64,000 bases of DNA from an uncultured Acidobacteriia bacterium (GTDB lineage Bacteria > Acidobacteriota > Terriglobia > Bryobacterales > Bryobacteraceae): assembly GCA_903851195.1 (NCBI GenBank), contig CAINNJ010000009.1, positions 62,001-126,000 on the forward strand, given 5' to 3'. A model generated the notes under the pieces. It saw only the letters and a program-made list of their open reading frames with translations. It made no database searches and was not told where the DNA came from. A program made the position numbers and the translations under genes. The number at the start of each line of letters is the position of its first letter. Position 1 is the first letter of the stretch. Shown here one piece after another: positions 9,199 to 17,489 of this stretch.

Positions 9199-10371
9199 AT
9201 GCGCCGCCGCGATTTCCTGAAAGCTCTGCCCGCCGTCGCCGCGGTGCCCCGCCTGCGCGGCGCCCGAATCAAAATCACCGGCATCCGCAACATCCCGCTG
9301 AAGACGGCGAAGGACCTGGGCTCTTATCCCGACTGGCTCGGCAATCCCCGCCCTATCCGCATTGGCGGGGGCGCGTTTGTGGAAGTGCAGTCGGATCAGG
9401 GCCTCGCCGGCATCGGCCCGCCCGCCGACGAATCGATGCTCCCGGCCATTCGGAATCTCCTCGTGGGGGCCGATCCCTTCGATGTCGACCTCCACGCCGA
9501 ACGACTATTCGATCTGCGCGGTGCCGTGCCGCGCGGGTCTACCGGTGTCGAAATCGCGCTCTGGGATCTCATCGGCAAGGCTTGCAATCAGCCCCTCTAT
9601 AAGCTCTGGGGCGGCGGACGGGACAAGGTGCCGCCGTACGCTTCCATGCTCCGTCTTTCCACCGCCGAAGAGCGCGCCGCGATGGCCACGAACCTCAGGG
9701 CGGAAGGCTGGCAGGCCATCAAATACCGCAGTTCGTTTCCGACGCTGAAGGAAGATATCCGGCTGGTGGAACTGGCCCGCAAAGCCGTCGGCGACGATTA
9801 TGTGATCATGTGCGACGGCAACAAAGCCACTCTTCATTACGCTTCCGAAAAAGGGGTGCCGTGGGATTTCACCCGCGCCGCCACCACGGCCAAAGAATAC
9901 CAGCGGATGAACGTTTATTGGCTTGAAGAACCGCTGCAGCGTTACGACCTCGACGGCCTGGCCGCGCTCAACCGCCTGGTGGAAATGAAACTGGCCGGTG
10001 GCGAGGGGAATCATGGGATTCACGAGTTCCGCGATTATCTGGAGAGAGGCTGTTTCGACATTGTCCAGCCGGAGGTGATGATCGAAGGCCCCACGCGTCT
10101 GCGCAAGATCGCCGTCATCGCCGAATCGATGAATAAGCTGTGCATCCCCCATGTGGGTGACAGCCGCCTGGGCACCATCTGCGACCTCCATCTGGTCGCG
10201 TCCTGGCCGAACGCGCCTTATCTGGAGATTTTCAACGATAAGCCGATCGGAAATTACGAACATCCGTTCGCGATCTTTGAGAATGCGCCCGTGCTGGATA
10301 AGGCCGGCTTCTTCCAGGTGCCGCAGGGACCGGGGTTGGGGGTGAGTATTAAAAAGGAATTTCTGGCGTGA
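9199..10371 (+). CDS. Enolase-superfamily (mandelate racemase/muconate lactonizing) protein with Tat-type signal
   Basis: 390 residues. The N-terminus MRRRDFLKALPAVAAVP is a textbook twin-arginine signal (RRDFLK). The barrel carries the Mg ligands D206 (MCDGNK), E243/E244 (WLEEP) and E269 (GGEGN), a candidate Lys base K175 (AIKYR) and H318 (IPHVGD). These place it in the MR/MLE branch, whose members dehydrate or racemise sugar acids and related carboxylates; the exact substrate cannot be read from the sequence. GAAAGGAG lies 5 bases before the ATG. It is transcribed divergently from the DUF1479 operon across 112 bases. A Tat-exported member of a normally cytosolic superfamily is typical of this lineage. 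Confidence 0.88.
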   Translation: MRRRDFLKALPAVAAVPRLRGARIKITGIRNIPLKTAKDLGSYPDWLGNPRPIRIGGGAFVEVQSDQGLAGIGPPADESMLPAIRNLLVGADPFDVDLHAERLFDLRGAVPRGSTGVEIALWDLIGKACNQPLYKLWGGGRDKVPPYASMLRLSTAEERAAMATNLRAEGWQAIKYRSSFPTLKEDIRLVELARKAVGDDYVIMCDGNKATLHYASEKGVPWDFTRAATTAKEYQRMNVYWLEEPLQRYDLDGLAALNRLVEMKLAGGEGNHGIHEFRDYLERGCFDIVQPEVMIEGPTRLRKIAVIAESMNKLCIPHVGDSRLGTICDLHLVASWPNAPYLEIFNDKPIGNYEHPFAIFENAPVLDKAGFFQVPQGPGLGVSIKKEFLA

Positions 10372-10465
10372 GTGTGTTTTTCAGGTAACGTGCCGATGAC
10401 AAAAACCTTCCCTGAAGCATGTGGGAAACTATTCATGTAACTCCCAACCCGGAAGGAGTACGCAG

Positions 10466-10795
10466 ATGACTCTCGAAAGTATCGAAACCGTCACGGAACA
10501 ACGTCGCCATGTGCATGCGTACATCGACCGCCTGCAAGGTGAGCAACTCTCCGCTGTTCATGGGCTGCTCGAAGCCATGCTCTCGCCCCTGGACCGCAGG
10601 CTGGTGCTGGCTGCACTCGACGAGGAACCGGTCACGCCGGAAGACTTTGTCGCAATTCAGGCCGGAGTCGCCTCGCTCGACGCAGGTCACGGCGTGCCGA
10701 TGGAAGAAATCCTGGCCGATTTCGGCTTAACGATGGAAGCCTTCGACAACATGCCTGACGAAACATGCATCGCGAAACCCGGAAGGAATGGCTAA
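10466..10795 (+). CDS. Antitoxin-like protein of a RelE/ParE module
   Basis: 109-residue acidic protein opening with MTLESIETVTEQRRHVHAYIDR and preceded by a strong GGAAGGAG. The C-terminal half (TPEDFVAIQAGVASLD...PMEEILADFGL) resembles the toxin-wrapping tail of RelB/ParD-type antitoxins. Identity rests mainly on context: its last codons overlap by 8 bases (ATGGCTAA) with a gene whose frame reads as a RelE/ParE toxin. The start at 10466 was preferred over an in-frame start 45 bases upstream because of the ribosome site. Family assignment is tentative. Confidence 0.7.
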   Translation: MTLESIETVTEQRRHVHAYIDRLQGEQLSAVHGLLEAMLSPLDRRLVLAALDEEPVTPEDFVAIQAGVASLDAGHGVPMEEILADFGLTMEAFDNMPDETCIAKPGRNG

Positions 10796-11042
10796 GGCGG
10801 TAATCTGGTCCGCTGAGGCCCGCGCCGACGTCCGGGCTATCGATCGTGACATAGCATTGGGACTACTGAAATCGCTTACTCGCTTCCTCAGGACCGACGC
10901 CGGAGATGTGAAACAGTTGCACGGATTCGATCCGCCACAATATCGCCTTCGCATAGGCGACTGACGCGTGATCTTCCGAAAGGCCGGCGCCGACTCGATA
11001 GAGATTGTTCGCGTGCGCAACCGCCGAGAAGCTTACCGATAG
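10788..11042 (+). pseudogene. RelE/ParE-type toxin interrupted by an in-frame TGA
   Basis: Read through, this frame gives an 84-residue RelE/ParE-fold toxin: MAKAVIWSAEARADVRAI at the start, then QLHGFDPPQYRLRIGD, and RVIFRKAGADSIEIVRVRNRREAYR at the end. A single TGA at 10962-10964 replaces the aromatic residue normally found in the (G/D)(Y/W)RV motif; TGG to TGA is the simplest change. The remainder stays in the same frame to a TAG at 11040-11042, so the lesion is one nonsense codon, not general decay. Translation would stop at 58 residues, before the last two beta strands. It starts inside the antitoxin gene (8-base overlap). I infer a recently inactivated toxin whose antitoxin is still intact. 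Confidence 0.8.
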
Positions 11043-11183
11043 AGCACGTATCCGGAACCCGGATCTGGCCGTCGTTTGGTACAGAATTGACAGCGTCGGG
11101 TATCGGCCTGCACCGATTCCATACATACCGCGCCGCGAAGTAATCAAGGCCCGTTTCGGCATTCCGTTCTTTGCCGGTGCAAG

Positions 11184-11300
11184 TTAGCCGGAAGGAGTCC
11201 AGCGCCATTCTCTCCCGAACGGAGCATAGTCCAGGAACTCCACGGGCGTTTCCGTCCGGCTGACCTGAATCGCCTCGGCAACACAAGTGCGCCGGTTCAA
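11184..11300 (-). CDS. Small ORF coupled to the Imm42-type gene (38 residues, uncertain)
   Basis: A TTG codon at 11300 overlaps the TGA of the immunity gene (TTGA) and is preceded at good spacing by CGAGGAGG. It encodes 38 residues ending FLDYAPFGREWRWTPSG before TAA. The aromatic, compact tail looks like the end of a real protein rather than random sequence, but I do not recognise it. It may be the remnant of a longer toxin or immunity gene whose start was deleted, or a genuine micro-protein. Confidence 0.25.
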   Translation of the reverse strand: MNRRTCVAEAIQVSRTETPVEFLDYAPFGREWRWTPSG

Positions 11301-11884
11301 CTCGCCTCCTCGGGAGGGGGTATTTTAGGTGCCGCAATCCATTCCGCTTCGAAGGCGTCTCGCCAGTCTTTGAGAACACCATAAAAATCGTTGGATGGAA
11401 GCCACACATCGCGCAGAGTCGCCGGGGCGTGAACATTTCCCTCTACGCGTTGGAACGCAATAACGCGGACCTGCTCCGCGAGGTCAAACTGCAACACGTA
11501 GCTGCCATCATCAAACGCTTCGTCGCCGTCCGGAACCCATAGAAGATCGTTCGAGCTGATCACATCACAAAACTTTTCCCGCTTCAGGCCGTAAAACTGA
11601 CTATCTCCTTCGCTGTCAGCATAGAAAGCGAGCCCAACGGCATCCGCGAGCTTTCCGCTGTCAGACTCTGCAGCGAAAGACGCCTTGTGTCTCCCCCTCT
11701 GCTGGATCCTTCTGTTGACTGCATCGAAGGAGCAGGCCAACATCGTCGCTTCCGGCGTTCGTAAGCCGTAGCAGTAGTTCCTGAAATGAAGCGCGAAAAA
11801 ACCAAGCGCACGATAGCTGGGCCGCTCATAGGCTTTGGTGAACTCCGATTCGATCGCAAACACATTCGGGTTGCCAACGATCAT
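11297..11884 (-). CDS. Imm42-type immunity protein (orphan)
   Basis: 195 residues. The opening MIVGNPNVFAIESEFTKAYE, the central ATMLACSFDAVNRRI and the later WVPDGDEAFDDGSYVLQFD match the pattern I associate with immunity protein 42 (Imm42), cytosolic proteins that neutralise polymorphic-toxin effectors. The domain appears full length, with an acidic middle as expected. AGGAGA lies 9 bases before the ATG. No Rhs, CdiA, T6SS or other toxin-delivery gene is nearby; instead small fragments flank it, one ending in an overlap with its start and one starting in an overlap with its stop. I infer it is retained as protection against toxins from neighbours or is the survivor of a lost toxin-immunity pair. 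Confidence 0.72.
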   Translation of the reverse strand: MIVGNPNVFAIESEFTKAYERPSYRALGFFALHFRNYCYGLRTPEATMLACSFDAVNRRIQQRGRHKASFAAESDSGKLADAVGLAFYADSEGDSQFYGLKREKFCDVISSNDLLWVPDGDEAFDDGSYVLQFDLAEQVRVIAFQRVEGNVHAPATLRDVWLPSNDFYGVLKDWRDAFEAEWIAAPKIPPPEEAS

Positions 11885-12009
11885 TGGAGCGCTCTCCTGA
11901 TTTGTACCGGAAGGTCTTCTAACCGGATTGGTTCATCTCCTTCCGGAGTCACAGAATGTCCTGCAGCCACCAGGGCGAACAGAACATTCACATCAGCAAG
12001 CGACGTCAT
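11881..12009 (-). pseudogene. Small ORF resembling the N-terminus of a PIN-domain (VapC-type) toxin
   Basis: 42-residue frame starting MTSLADVNVLFALVAAGHS. The DVNVLFAL block is the typical first strand of PIN toxins, including the first catalytic Asp (D6). After about residue 20 the sequence no longer resembles a PIN domain, and the frame stops in an ATGA overlap with the Imm42-type gene. In another frame just upstream, minus-strand codons ending ATDIDEMFALDDVAC-like (about 12097-11996) may be another relic. Best read as a deletion scar of a toxin gene; a real micro-protein cannot be excluded. Confidence 0.35.
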
Positions 12010-12100
12010 CCAGCGCGAACATCTCGTCGATATCGGTTCCCGTGACGGAACGGATCACTCCGGTTTCTACCTTCGGATCCCATCTTTTCGGGCGCTCCCT

Positions 12101-13339
12101 TTATTTCCCCTTCGGCCAAACCACGCCCTGATCCTTCTTCGTCACCGCCGCCAGACCCTTATACAAGAACTTCTGCACACGCTGCCCGCGATACGTCTCC
12201 GTCGTAAACACATTCCCCTTCGAATCCGTCGCGATGCTGTGCACGGCATAAAACTGCCCCGGCTGCCGACCGCCGTCCCCGAAAGTCGTCAGCACCTGCA
12301 AACTCTGCCGGTCGATCACATGGATCTTCATGTTCGACCCGTCCGCCAGATACAAGAATTTCTGCTCCGGATCCTTCGACAACGCCAGATCGAACGCCGC
12401 CCCATCGCCCATCGTGTTCTTCGCGACAAACACCTCCTTCACATAAGTGCCGTCGGTCTTAAATACCTGAATACGATCGTTCACGCGGTCGCAAACATAC
12501 AGCAGTCCGTCGTTGGCCAGCGTCACGCAATGCACCGGCGTGCGGAACTGCTGCGCCGGCGGATCGTTCGGATTATACGGCGGCAACTGCGTGTCATCGG
12601 GCTTATGCCCGTACGCGCCCCAGTGCCGCTTGTACTTCCCCGTCTCCGCGTCATACACGATCACGCGCCGGTTCCCGTAGCCATCCGCGACATACAATTC
12701 ATTCGTCTTCGGATCCACCAGCGTCTTCGCCGGCAGCCGCAGATTCTCCACGTCATTACTGCCCTTGCTCTGGTTCGGCTTGCCGATCTGCATCAGGAAC
12801 TTGCCCTGCTGCGTGAACTTCAGAACCATGCTGTCGTGCACCGACCGCGTCGCACCCATCCTGCTTTCATCGCCCGGCAGCGGCGCCGCCTGCGCACCCG
12901 CGCCATTCCCGCCGATCCACACATTTCCCTTGAAATCCACGTCGATGCCATGGTTGGAGGATGGCCAGTCAAACCCCTGCCCTGGCCCGCCCCAGGACCC
13001 GATCAGATCGCCCGCTTCATTGAACTCCAGCACGGGCGGCGCCGCCGCGCAGCACTCCGCGGCCGGAGGCTTCATGGTCGCGTACTGTTCCTTGGCCTCC
13101 AGCGAGCCTTCCCGGTGGATGATCCAGATGTGGTCGTTCGAATCCGCCGTCACGCCAATCACCGCGCCGATCACCCAGTGATTCGGCAGCGGCTTCGGCC
13201 ACATGGGATCCACCTCGAAGCGGGGCGCCTTGATTCCCGTGGCTTCCGCTGCCGCCATCTTCTGCAATATCGACGAGCCGGCGGCGAGCGCCGCGATCCC
13301 CGCAACCAGGGCCGTGCCCAGATAGTGTGTACGCTTCAT
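12101..13339 (-). CDS. Exported NHL-repeat beta-propeller protein
   Basis: 412 residues. The signal peptide is MKRTHYLGTALVAGIAALAAG. The body is a beta-propeller with NHL-type repeats: NHGIDVDFKGNVWIGG, TNELYVADGYGNRRVIVYD, DGLLYVCDRVNDRIQVF, FLYLADGSNMKIHVID and HSIATDSKGNVFTTET. Such proteins resemble peptidyl-alpha-hydroxyglycine amidating lyases in fold, but no lyase active site can be claimed. The start ATG at 13339 lies only 12 bases from the ATG of the divergent HupE-like gene and has no good ribosome site, so the start is less certain; an in-frame GTG sits 21 bases further upstream inside the neighbour. A short exported propeller of the same kind is at 54044. Confidence 0.88.
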   Translation of the reverse strand: MKRTHYLGTALVAGIAALAAGSSILQKMAAAEATGIKAPRFEVDPMWPKPLPNHWVIGAVIGVTADSNDHIWIIHREGSLEAKEQYATMKPPAAECCAAAPPVLEFNEAGDLIGSWGGPGQGFDWPSSNHGIDVDFKGNVWIGGNGAGAQAAPLPGDESRMGATRSVHDSMVLKFTQQGKFLMQIGKPNQSKGSNDVENLRLPAKTLVDPKTNELYVADGYGNRRVIVYDAETGKYKRHWGAYGHKPDDTQLPPYNPNDPPAQQFRTPVHCVTLANDGLLYVCDRVNDRIQVFKTDGTYVKEVFVAKNTMGDGAAFDLALSKDPEQKFLYLADGSNMKIHVIDRQSLQVLTTFGDGGRQPGQFYAVHSIATDSKGNVFTTETYRGQRVQKFLYKGLAAVTKKDQGVVWPKGK

Positions 13340-13351
13340 ATAGCGTCCGAT

Positions 13352-14701
13352 ATGATACACGATCCGCGCCCGGCGAAACAGCCGGGGCAAACCGGCGGGA
13401 ACTGCCTCCGCAACGCGCTGCTTCTTGCCCTGCTGAGCTTCGCCCGCGCCGCCGCCCACGACATCCCCGCCGACGTCACGGCTCAGGTCTTCCTCAAACC
13501 GGAAGGACACCATCTCCGCCTGCTGCTGCGCGTGCCTTTGGGCGCCATGCGGGACGTGGTTTTCCCGGAACGCGGCCCCGGCTATCTGGACGTCGAAAAG
13601 CTGCTGCCGCTGCTGCCCGATGCGGCCACTGTCTGGATCGCGCAGTTCGTCACGCTCTACGAAGGCGACACGCTGCTGCGCAAGCCACGCATTGCCGCCG
13701 TGCAGGTGTCGCTACCCTCGGACCGTTCCTTCGCGTCGTGGGAACAGGCGCTCGCTCACATGAATGCCCCGCCGCTCGACAGCAGCCAGGACCTGGTCTG
13801 GAACCAGGCGCTCTTCGACGTTCTGCTGGACTTCGACATCGCCTCGGACCACGCCGCCTTTTCCATCCGCCCCAACCTGCAGCACCTGGCCGCGCGCACC
13901 GTCACCGTGCTGCGCTTCCTGCCCCCTGGGGGCGACGTCCGCGCCTACGAATTCCTGGGCGACCCCGGCCTGGTGATGCTGGACCCGCGCTGGTATCAGG
14001 CCGCCCGCCGCTTCGTCGCCCTGGGCTTCGAACACATTCTGGACGGCACCGACCACCTGCTGTTCCTGATGTGCCTGGTGATCCCTTTTCGCCGCTTCCG
14101 CCCGCTGGTGGGAGTGGTAACGGCCTTCACGGTTGCGCACTCCATTACTCTGATCGGCTCGGCGTTTCACCTCGCGCCGGACGCGCTCTGGTTCCCGCCG
14201 CTCATCGAAACGCTGATCGCCGTGTCGATCCTCTACATGGCGCTCGAAAACATCGCGGGCGGCAGCAGCGTGCAGCGCCGCTGGCTGATGGCCTTCGGCT
14301 TCGGCCTGATCCACGGCTTCGGATTTTCTTTCGCCCTGCAGCAGACGCTGCAATTCGCCGGGTCGCACCTGCTCACTTCCCTGCTCTCGTTCAACCTGGG
14401 CGTGGAACTCGGGCAGTTGCTCGTGCTCGCGCTGCTGATTCCGGCTCTCGGCCTGCTCTTCCGCTTCGTGGTGGCGGAGCGCATGGGCACCATCATCCTC
14501 TCGGCTCTGGTGGCCCACACCGCCTGGCACTGGATGGCCGAACGCTACGACCACCTGCGTCAATTCCGCTTCGAATGGCCGGTGTTTGACGCCGCCTGGT
14601 TCGCCGGGGCTACACGCCTGACGATGTGGATCCTGATCCTCACCGGACTCGCCTGGGGTGCCCGTCGACTCCTGCCTCAGAACGACGGGATACCGAAATA
14701 A
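13352..14701 (+). CDS. HupE/UreJ-like membrane protein
   Basis: 449 residues. An N-terminal hydrophobic segment (LLLALLSFARAAAHDIPADV) looks like a signal peptide with cleavage near the His. A soluble extracytoplasmic region of about 200 residues follows. The C-terminal half has six or so membrane segments with the HupE_UreJ_2 hallmarks: FEHILDGTDHLLFLMCL, AFTVAHSITLIGS and GFGLIHGFGFSFAL. HupE/UreJ proteins are linked to nickel or hydrogenase/urease metallation in some bacteria, but this large two-part form is widespread without such enzymes, so no metal is assigned. The only available ATG (13352) is 12 bases from the divergent gene. The 3' end overlaps the convergent outer-membrane gene by 25 bases. 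Confidence 0.85.
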   Translation: MIHDPRPAKQPGQTGGNCLRNALLLALLSFARAAAHDIPADVTAQVFLKPEGHHLRLLLRVPLGAMRDVVFPERGPGYLDVEKLLPLLPDAATVWIAQFVTLYEGDTLLRKPRIAAVQVSLPSDRSFASWEQALAHMNAPPLDSSQDLVWNQALFDVLLDFDIASDHAAFSIRPNLQHLAARTVTVLRFLPPGGDVRAYEFLGDPGLVMLDPRWYQAARRFVALGFEHILDGTDHLLFLMCLVIPFRRFRPLVGVVTAFTVAHSITLIGSAFHLAPDALWFPPLIETLIAVSILYMALENIAGGSSVQRRWLMAFGFGLIHGFGFSFALQQTLQFAGSHLLTSLLSFNLGVELGQLLVLALLIPALGLLFRFVVAERMGTIILSALVAHTAWHWMAERYDHLRQFRFEWPVFDAAWFAGATRLTMWILILTGLAWGARRLLPQNDGIPK

Positions 14702-15897
14702 GTGTGCCGCCCCTCGCCACTGCCCAGACCCACTGATGCTTTAAACCAGACTTTCCCGCCAGCCCAGATGCCGACGCCGAACCCGACCGAGTGCCGCATT
14801 TCCGCAAAGCTCAGCTCAGAGGCCCTGTTGGCGACCTGCCCCACATCATAGAAACCCAGCAGCCCGAGCGGCCCCCACACACGGCGGTTATATTCGACCT
14901 GGATCAGCGCCAGATCATTGCCGCGGAAGCGATAGTCGGAAAAACCCCGGAGAGCAGGCTCGCCGTTGATATCGGACCCGCCCAGCGTCTCCATCATGTA
15001 AAACGGCACCACACTCGACTTACCCGTCGAGTTCGCCGAGAAGCGGTCGTGGATCGTGAGATCTTCGTCCTCGGTGTGCGTCGGATGGAACGTGTGATGG
15101 CCGTCCACGTAGAAGCGCCGGAACGTATACAGGCCGGTCTTGTGATCCTGATAAACGTTGAAAGACGCTTTATAGTCGAACTGGAACTTGCCGTGAGTCC
15201 GGCGGGGCTCCCCGAAGATCTCGTAGTGGATCAGGTTCGGTTGCGCTGCCAGCCCGGGCGCTGTGCTCTCGGTATAGGCAGTAGTGATGGAGCGAAGACC
15301 CGCGTCCGTTACTCCACTCACCCGCGGCCAGATGCTCTCTACTCTGCCCCCGGCTGCCATCCAGGCGGAGAACGGATTGAACACATCGGCGCCCGCCCGC
15401 ACGTCCCGCTCGCGAAAGTTGGTCAGATTGGTCGTGCTCGTGTGAGGCCCGATGCCATAGAACACCATGCGCGGCAGGTCCCGCGCGTTGGCATAGAGAT
15501 CCACCGCGAACCGGTCGCGCGCGGAATTATTCGCGCCGAATTTCTGGTGCGTCGCGCGGAATTTACTTTCCGCCAGCCAGAAGCCGCGCAGCGAGGTTAC
15601 CTCGGTCACTACGAGTCGCCGCTGCCACCGGTCGGCGTTAAAATCCGCGCCGAAAGTGGGGCCCACGCCCGTGCCGCTGCCCGGAACAATGCTCTTGATT
15701 GTGAGATGCAGCGGCCGCGCCGTGAAGAACTTGATGGCGCATCCGGTGGTGCGCTTCCACAGCGGTTCGGGAGGGCTGTTCGGCTCCGGATGGGCCACCT
15801 GGGCGCAGATTTTGCCCGCCTCCGGCCAGTCGTTGTCGATTCCCGGGGACGCCGTCAGCATGCCGCACAGGGCCAACAGAAGGACACCGACCCTCAC
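14677..15897 (-). CDS. Putative outer-membrane beta-barrel protein (Omp85/BamA C-terminal-like)
   Basis: 406 residues with signal peptide MRVGVLLLALCGMLTASP. The sequence has alternating aromatic/polar strands. A LRGFSDYRFRGND motif near residue 335 matches the loop-6 (V/L)RG(F/Y) motif of the bacterial surface antigen/Omp85 barrel, and the final residue is Phe (YFGIPSF), a barrel-insertion signature. No POTRA domains are present, so it is a barrel-only member of the kind often found as surface antigen family proteins. It is coupled to the phosphoesterase gene upstream by an ATGA overlap, which suggests the two act together at the cell surface. Confidence 0.75.
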   Translation of the reverse strand: MRVGVLLLALCGMLTASPGIDNDWPEAGKICAQVAHPEPNSPPEPLWKRTTGCAIKFFTARPLHLTIKSIVPGSGTGVGPTFGADFNADRWQRRLVVTEVTSLRGFWLAESKFRATHQKFGANNSARDRFAVDLYANARDLPRMVFYGIGPHTSTTNLTNFRERDVRAGADVFNPFSAWMAAGGRVESIWPRVSGVTDAGLRSITTAYTESTAPGLAAQPNLIHYEIFGEPRRTHGKFQFDYKASFNVYQDHKTGLYTFRRFYVDGHHTFHPTHTEDEDLTIHDRFSANSTGKSSVVPFYMMETLGGSDINGEPALRGFSDYRFRGNDLALIQVEYNRRVWGPLGLLGFYDVGQVANRASELSFAEMRHSVGFGVGIWAGGKVWFKASVGLGSGEGRHTYFGIPSF

Positions 15898-17318
15898 TTC
15901 GCACCGCCCGCCAGGGTTTTCTGCTCCACAACCAGAGGCGCAACCTGCTGGTGGAAGGCTGCCGCCTGCGCTTCGGTTTTGACTGCCTCGGTCGGTGTTG
16001 TCGCTTTGACATCCGGATGCATCGTCTGGTTGGCAAAACTCGCCTGAGCGACCAGCGTCTGTTGAAGCTCGGAAAGCGGCAACGCCGCATGGCTCGCCGT
16101 GCGCGCCGCCACCAGCGCGGGGTTATTCGCCCGCGCCAGCGCCGCCAGATTTTTCGGCGCATCGAATTTCACCTGATCGGTGCGCGGCGCCGCCAGCGTA
16201 AGAACCCCGTCGAACGTATTGGCCTGCCGGTCGCGCTCGGTCAGAAAATGCGACTGCCAGGCAGTGCCCAGGAACAACTTGCGAGCCGTAGCCGCGATCG
16301 AGGAGTGCTCATATTGGGTCGAATCGATCGTGCCCGCGGGAATCCACGGAGAAACCACCACAGCCGGAACCCGCACGCCTAATCGGGTGAAATCGAAATC
16401 CGGATTCGCGCATTTCTTTCCGTCCGGATTCGGCGCCGAAGGCGGCGTCACGTGATCGTACAGTCCGCCGTGTTCGTCGTAAGTAATCAGAAGGACCGTG
16501 TTCTGCCACAGTTTGCTGTTGCGCAGGGCGTTATAAACGTCGTGAATCAGCGTTTCGCCCTCCGCCACGTCATGATCCGGATGTTGATCGTTGGCCGCCA
16601 GATTGTTCTTGTCGTCGGCGTTGTAACGGGGCTCGATAAAACTGTAAGCCGGAAGTTTGCCGTTCTTGCAGGCATCCAGAAAGTCGTCGAATTGTCCGAA
16701 GAACTTCTGGTTGCTGAGCAGATTTTTGAACGTCATGGCCACCGTGGCGTCATGGAAGAAAATCTTCGACGACACACCGGATTCGGCGAGCAGCTCATAA
16801 ATCGTCTTGCTCATGTTGAACCAGATCGGATCCATGTCCAGCCGCCCGATCGAGGTCGCCGCATGCGCGTAGGCGCGATTGGGCAGAGTCGGACCAGGGA
16901 TGGACGAAAACCAGTGGTCGCAGACCGCATACTGTTGCGCCAGCGTGGCGAGGATCGGGATCTTCGACGGCGCGTAACACCGCATGATCTTGTGCGACTG
17001 CGTGAGATTGCTGCCGCCCATGGCCGCGTAGGACTGCACGAAGCCCTTCATGGTGACAGGCCCCGTCCCTTCTTCGTTGCCGAACAACTGCACGTTTACG
17101 TTTGGAAAATGGTGCCCGGGATCGGGAGTAAAGTCGCCCGAATAGCGCGCGTCGGCCGAGACGAAAACATCCTCGCCGTTCACGTCCGGGTTGCTCTCCG
17201 TCCCGGTCAGACCTTCGATCGGGTACTGCTCACTCTTCAGGAACCCGAACATGTGATCGAACGACCGGTTTTCCATCATGAGCACGACAAGATGCTGAAT
17301 GGTTCCAGCTGGCGGCAT
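15894..17318 (-). CDS. Phospholipase C/acid phosphatase-type phosphoesterase
   Basis: 474 residues of the PF04185 phosphoesterase family (phospholipase C, acid phosphatase AcpA). Near the N-terminus it reads HLVVLMMENRSFDHMFGF, the metal-binding ENRSFDH block; later LITYDEHGGLYDHVTPP, the second metal site, and an exposed PAVVVSPW block are typical. No signal peptide is visible, unlike most homologs. Two ATGs are possible: 17324 and 17318. AAGGAG is 2 bases from the first and 8 from the second, so 17318 is preferred. The stop overlaps the outer-membrane barrel gene (ATGA), pointing to co-translation. Confidence 0.9.
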   Translation of the reverse strand: MPPAGTIQHLVVLMMENRSFDHMFGFLKSEQYPIEGLTGTESNPDVNGEDVFVSADARYSGDFTPDPGHHFPNVNVQLFGNEEGTGPVTMKGFVQSYAAMGGSNLTQSHKIMRCYAPSKIPILATLAQQYAVCDHWFSSIPGPTLPNRAYAHAATSIGRLDMDPIWFNMSKTIYELLAESGVSSKIFFHDATVAMTFKNLLSNQKFFGQFDDFLDACKNGKLPAYSFIEPRYNADDKNNLAANDQHPDHDVAEGETLIHDVYNALRNSKLWQNTVLLITYDEHGGLYDHVTPPSAPNPDGKKCANPDFDFTRLGVRVPAVVVSPWIPAGTIDSTQYEHSSIAATARKLFLGTAWQSHFLTERDRQANTFDGVLTLAAPRTDQVKFDAPKNLAALARANNPALVAARTASHAALPLSELQQTLVAQASFANQTMHPDVKATTPTEAVKTEAQAAAFHQQVAPLVVEQKTLAGGAK

Positions 17319-17426
17319 AGCCATTTCTCCTTAATTCAGCGGGATTTGAAGAACTCCCGTCTGAATCAATGTGACGGGAAACAACATCGCGTTACAGGAT
17401 ATCGCAGGGACGCTGACTAAAAAATC

Positions 17427-17452
17427 GGGGCCGCGACGGAAATCGCGGCCCC
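17427..17452 (-). terminator. Rho-independent terminator of the Oar-like gene
   Basis: On the minus strand a perfect 10-bp GC stem (GGGGCCGCGA paired with TCGCGGCCCC, 6-base loop) is followed by GATTTTTTAG. It lies about 40 bases beyond the stop at 17490 and is the clearest terminator in the window. Confidence 0.85.
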
Positions 17453-17489
17453 AGCCCGGACTGCAGGGGAGAACACCGATGAGGAGCAA

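Noticed and set aside
10962-10964. TGA in the RelE-like toxin as a selenocysteine or recoded codon
   Set aside because: No SECIS-like hairpin was evident right after the TGA, toxins of this family do not use selenocysteine, and a Trp-to-stop change explains it more simply.
11786-13351. 522-codon N-terminal extension of the HupE-like frame
   Set aside because: It lies antisense to the NHL-propeller gene and the Imm42 region and shows no domain; the membrane protein begins at 13352.
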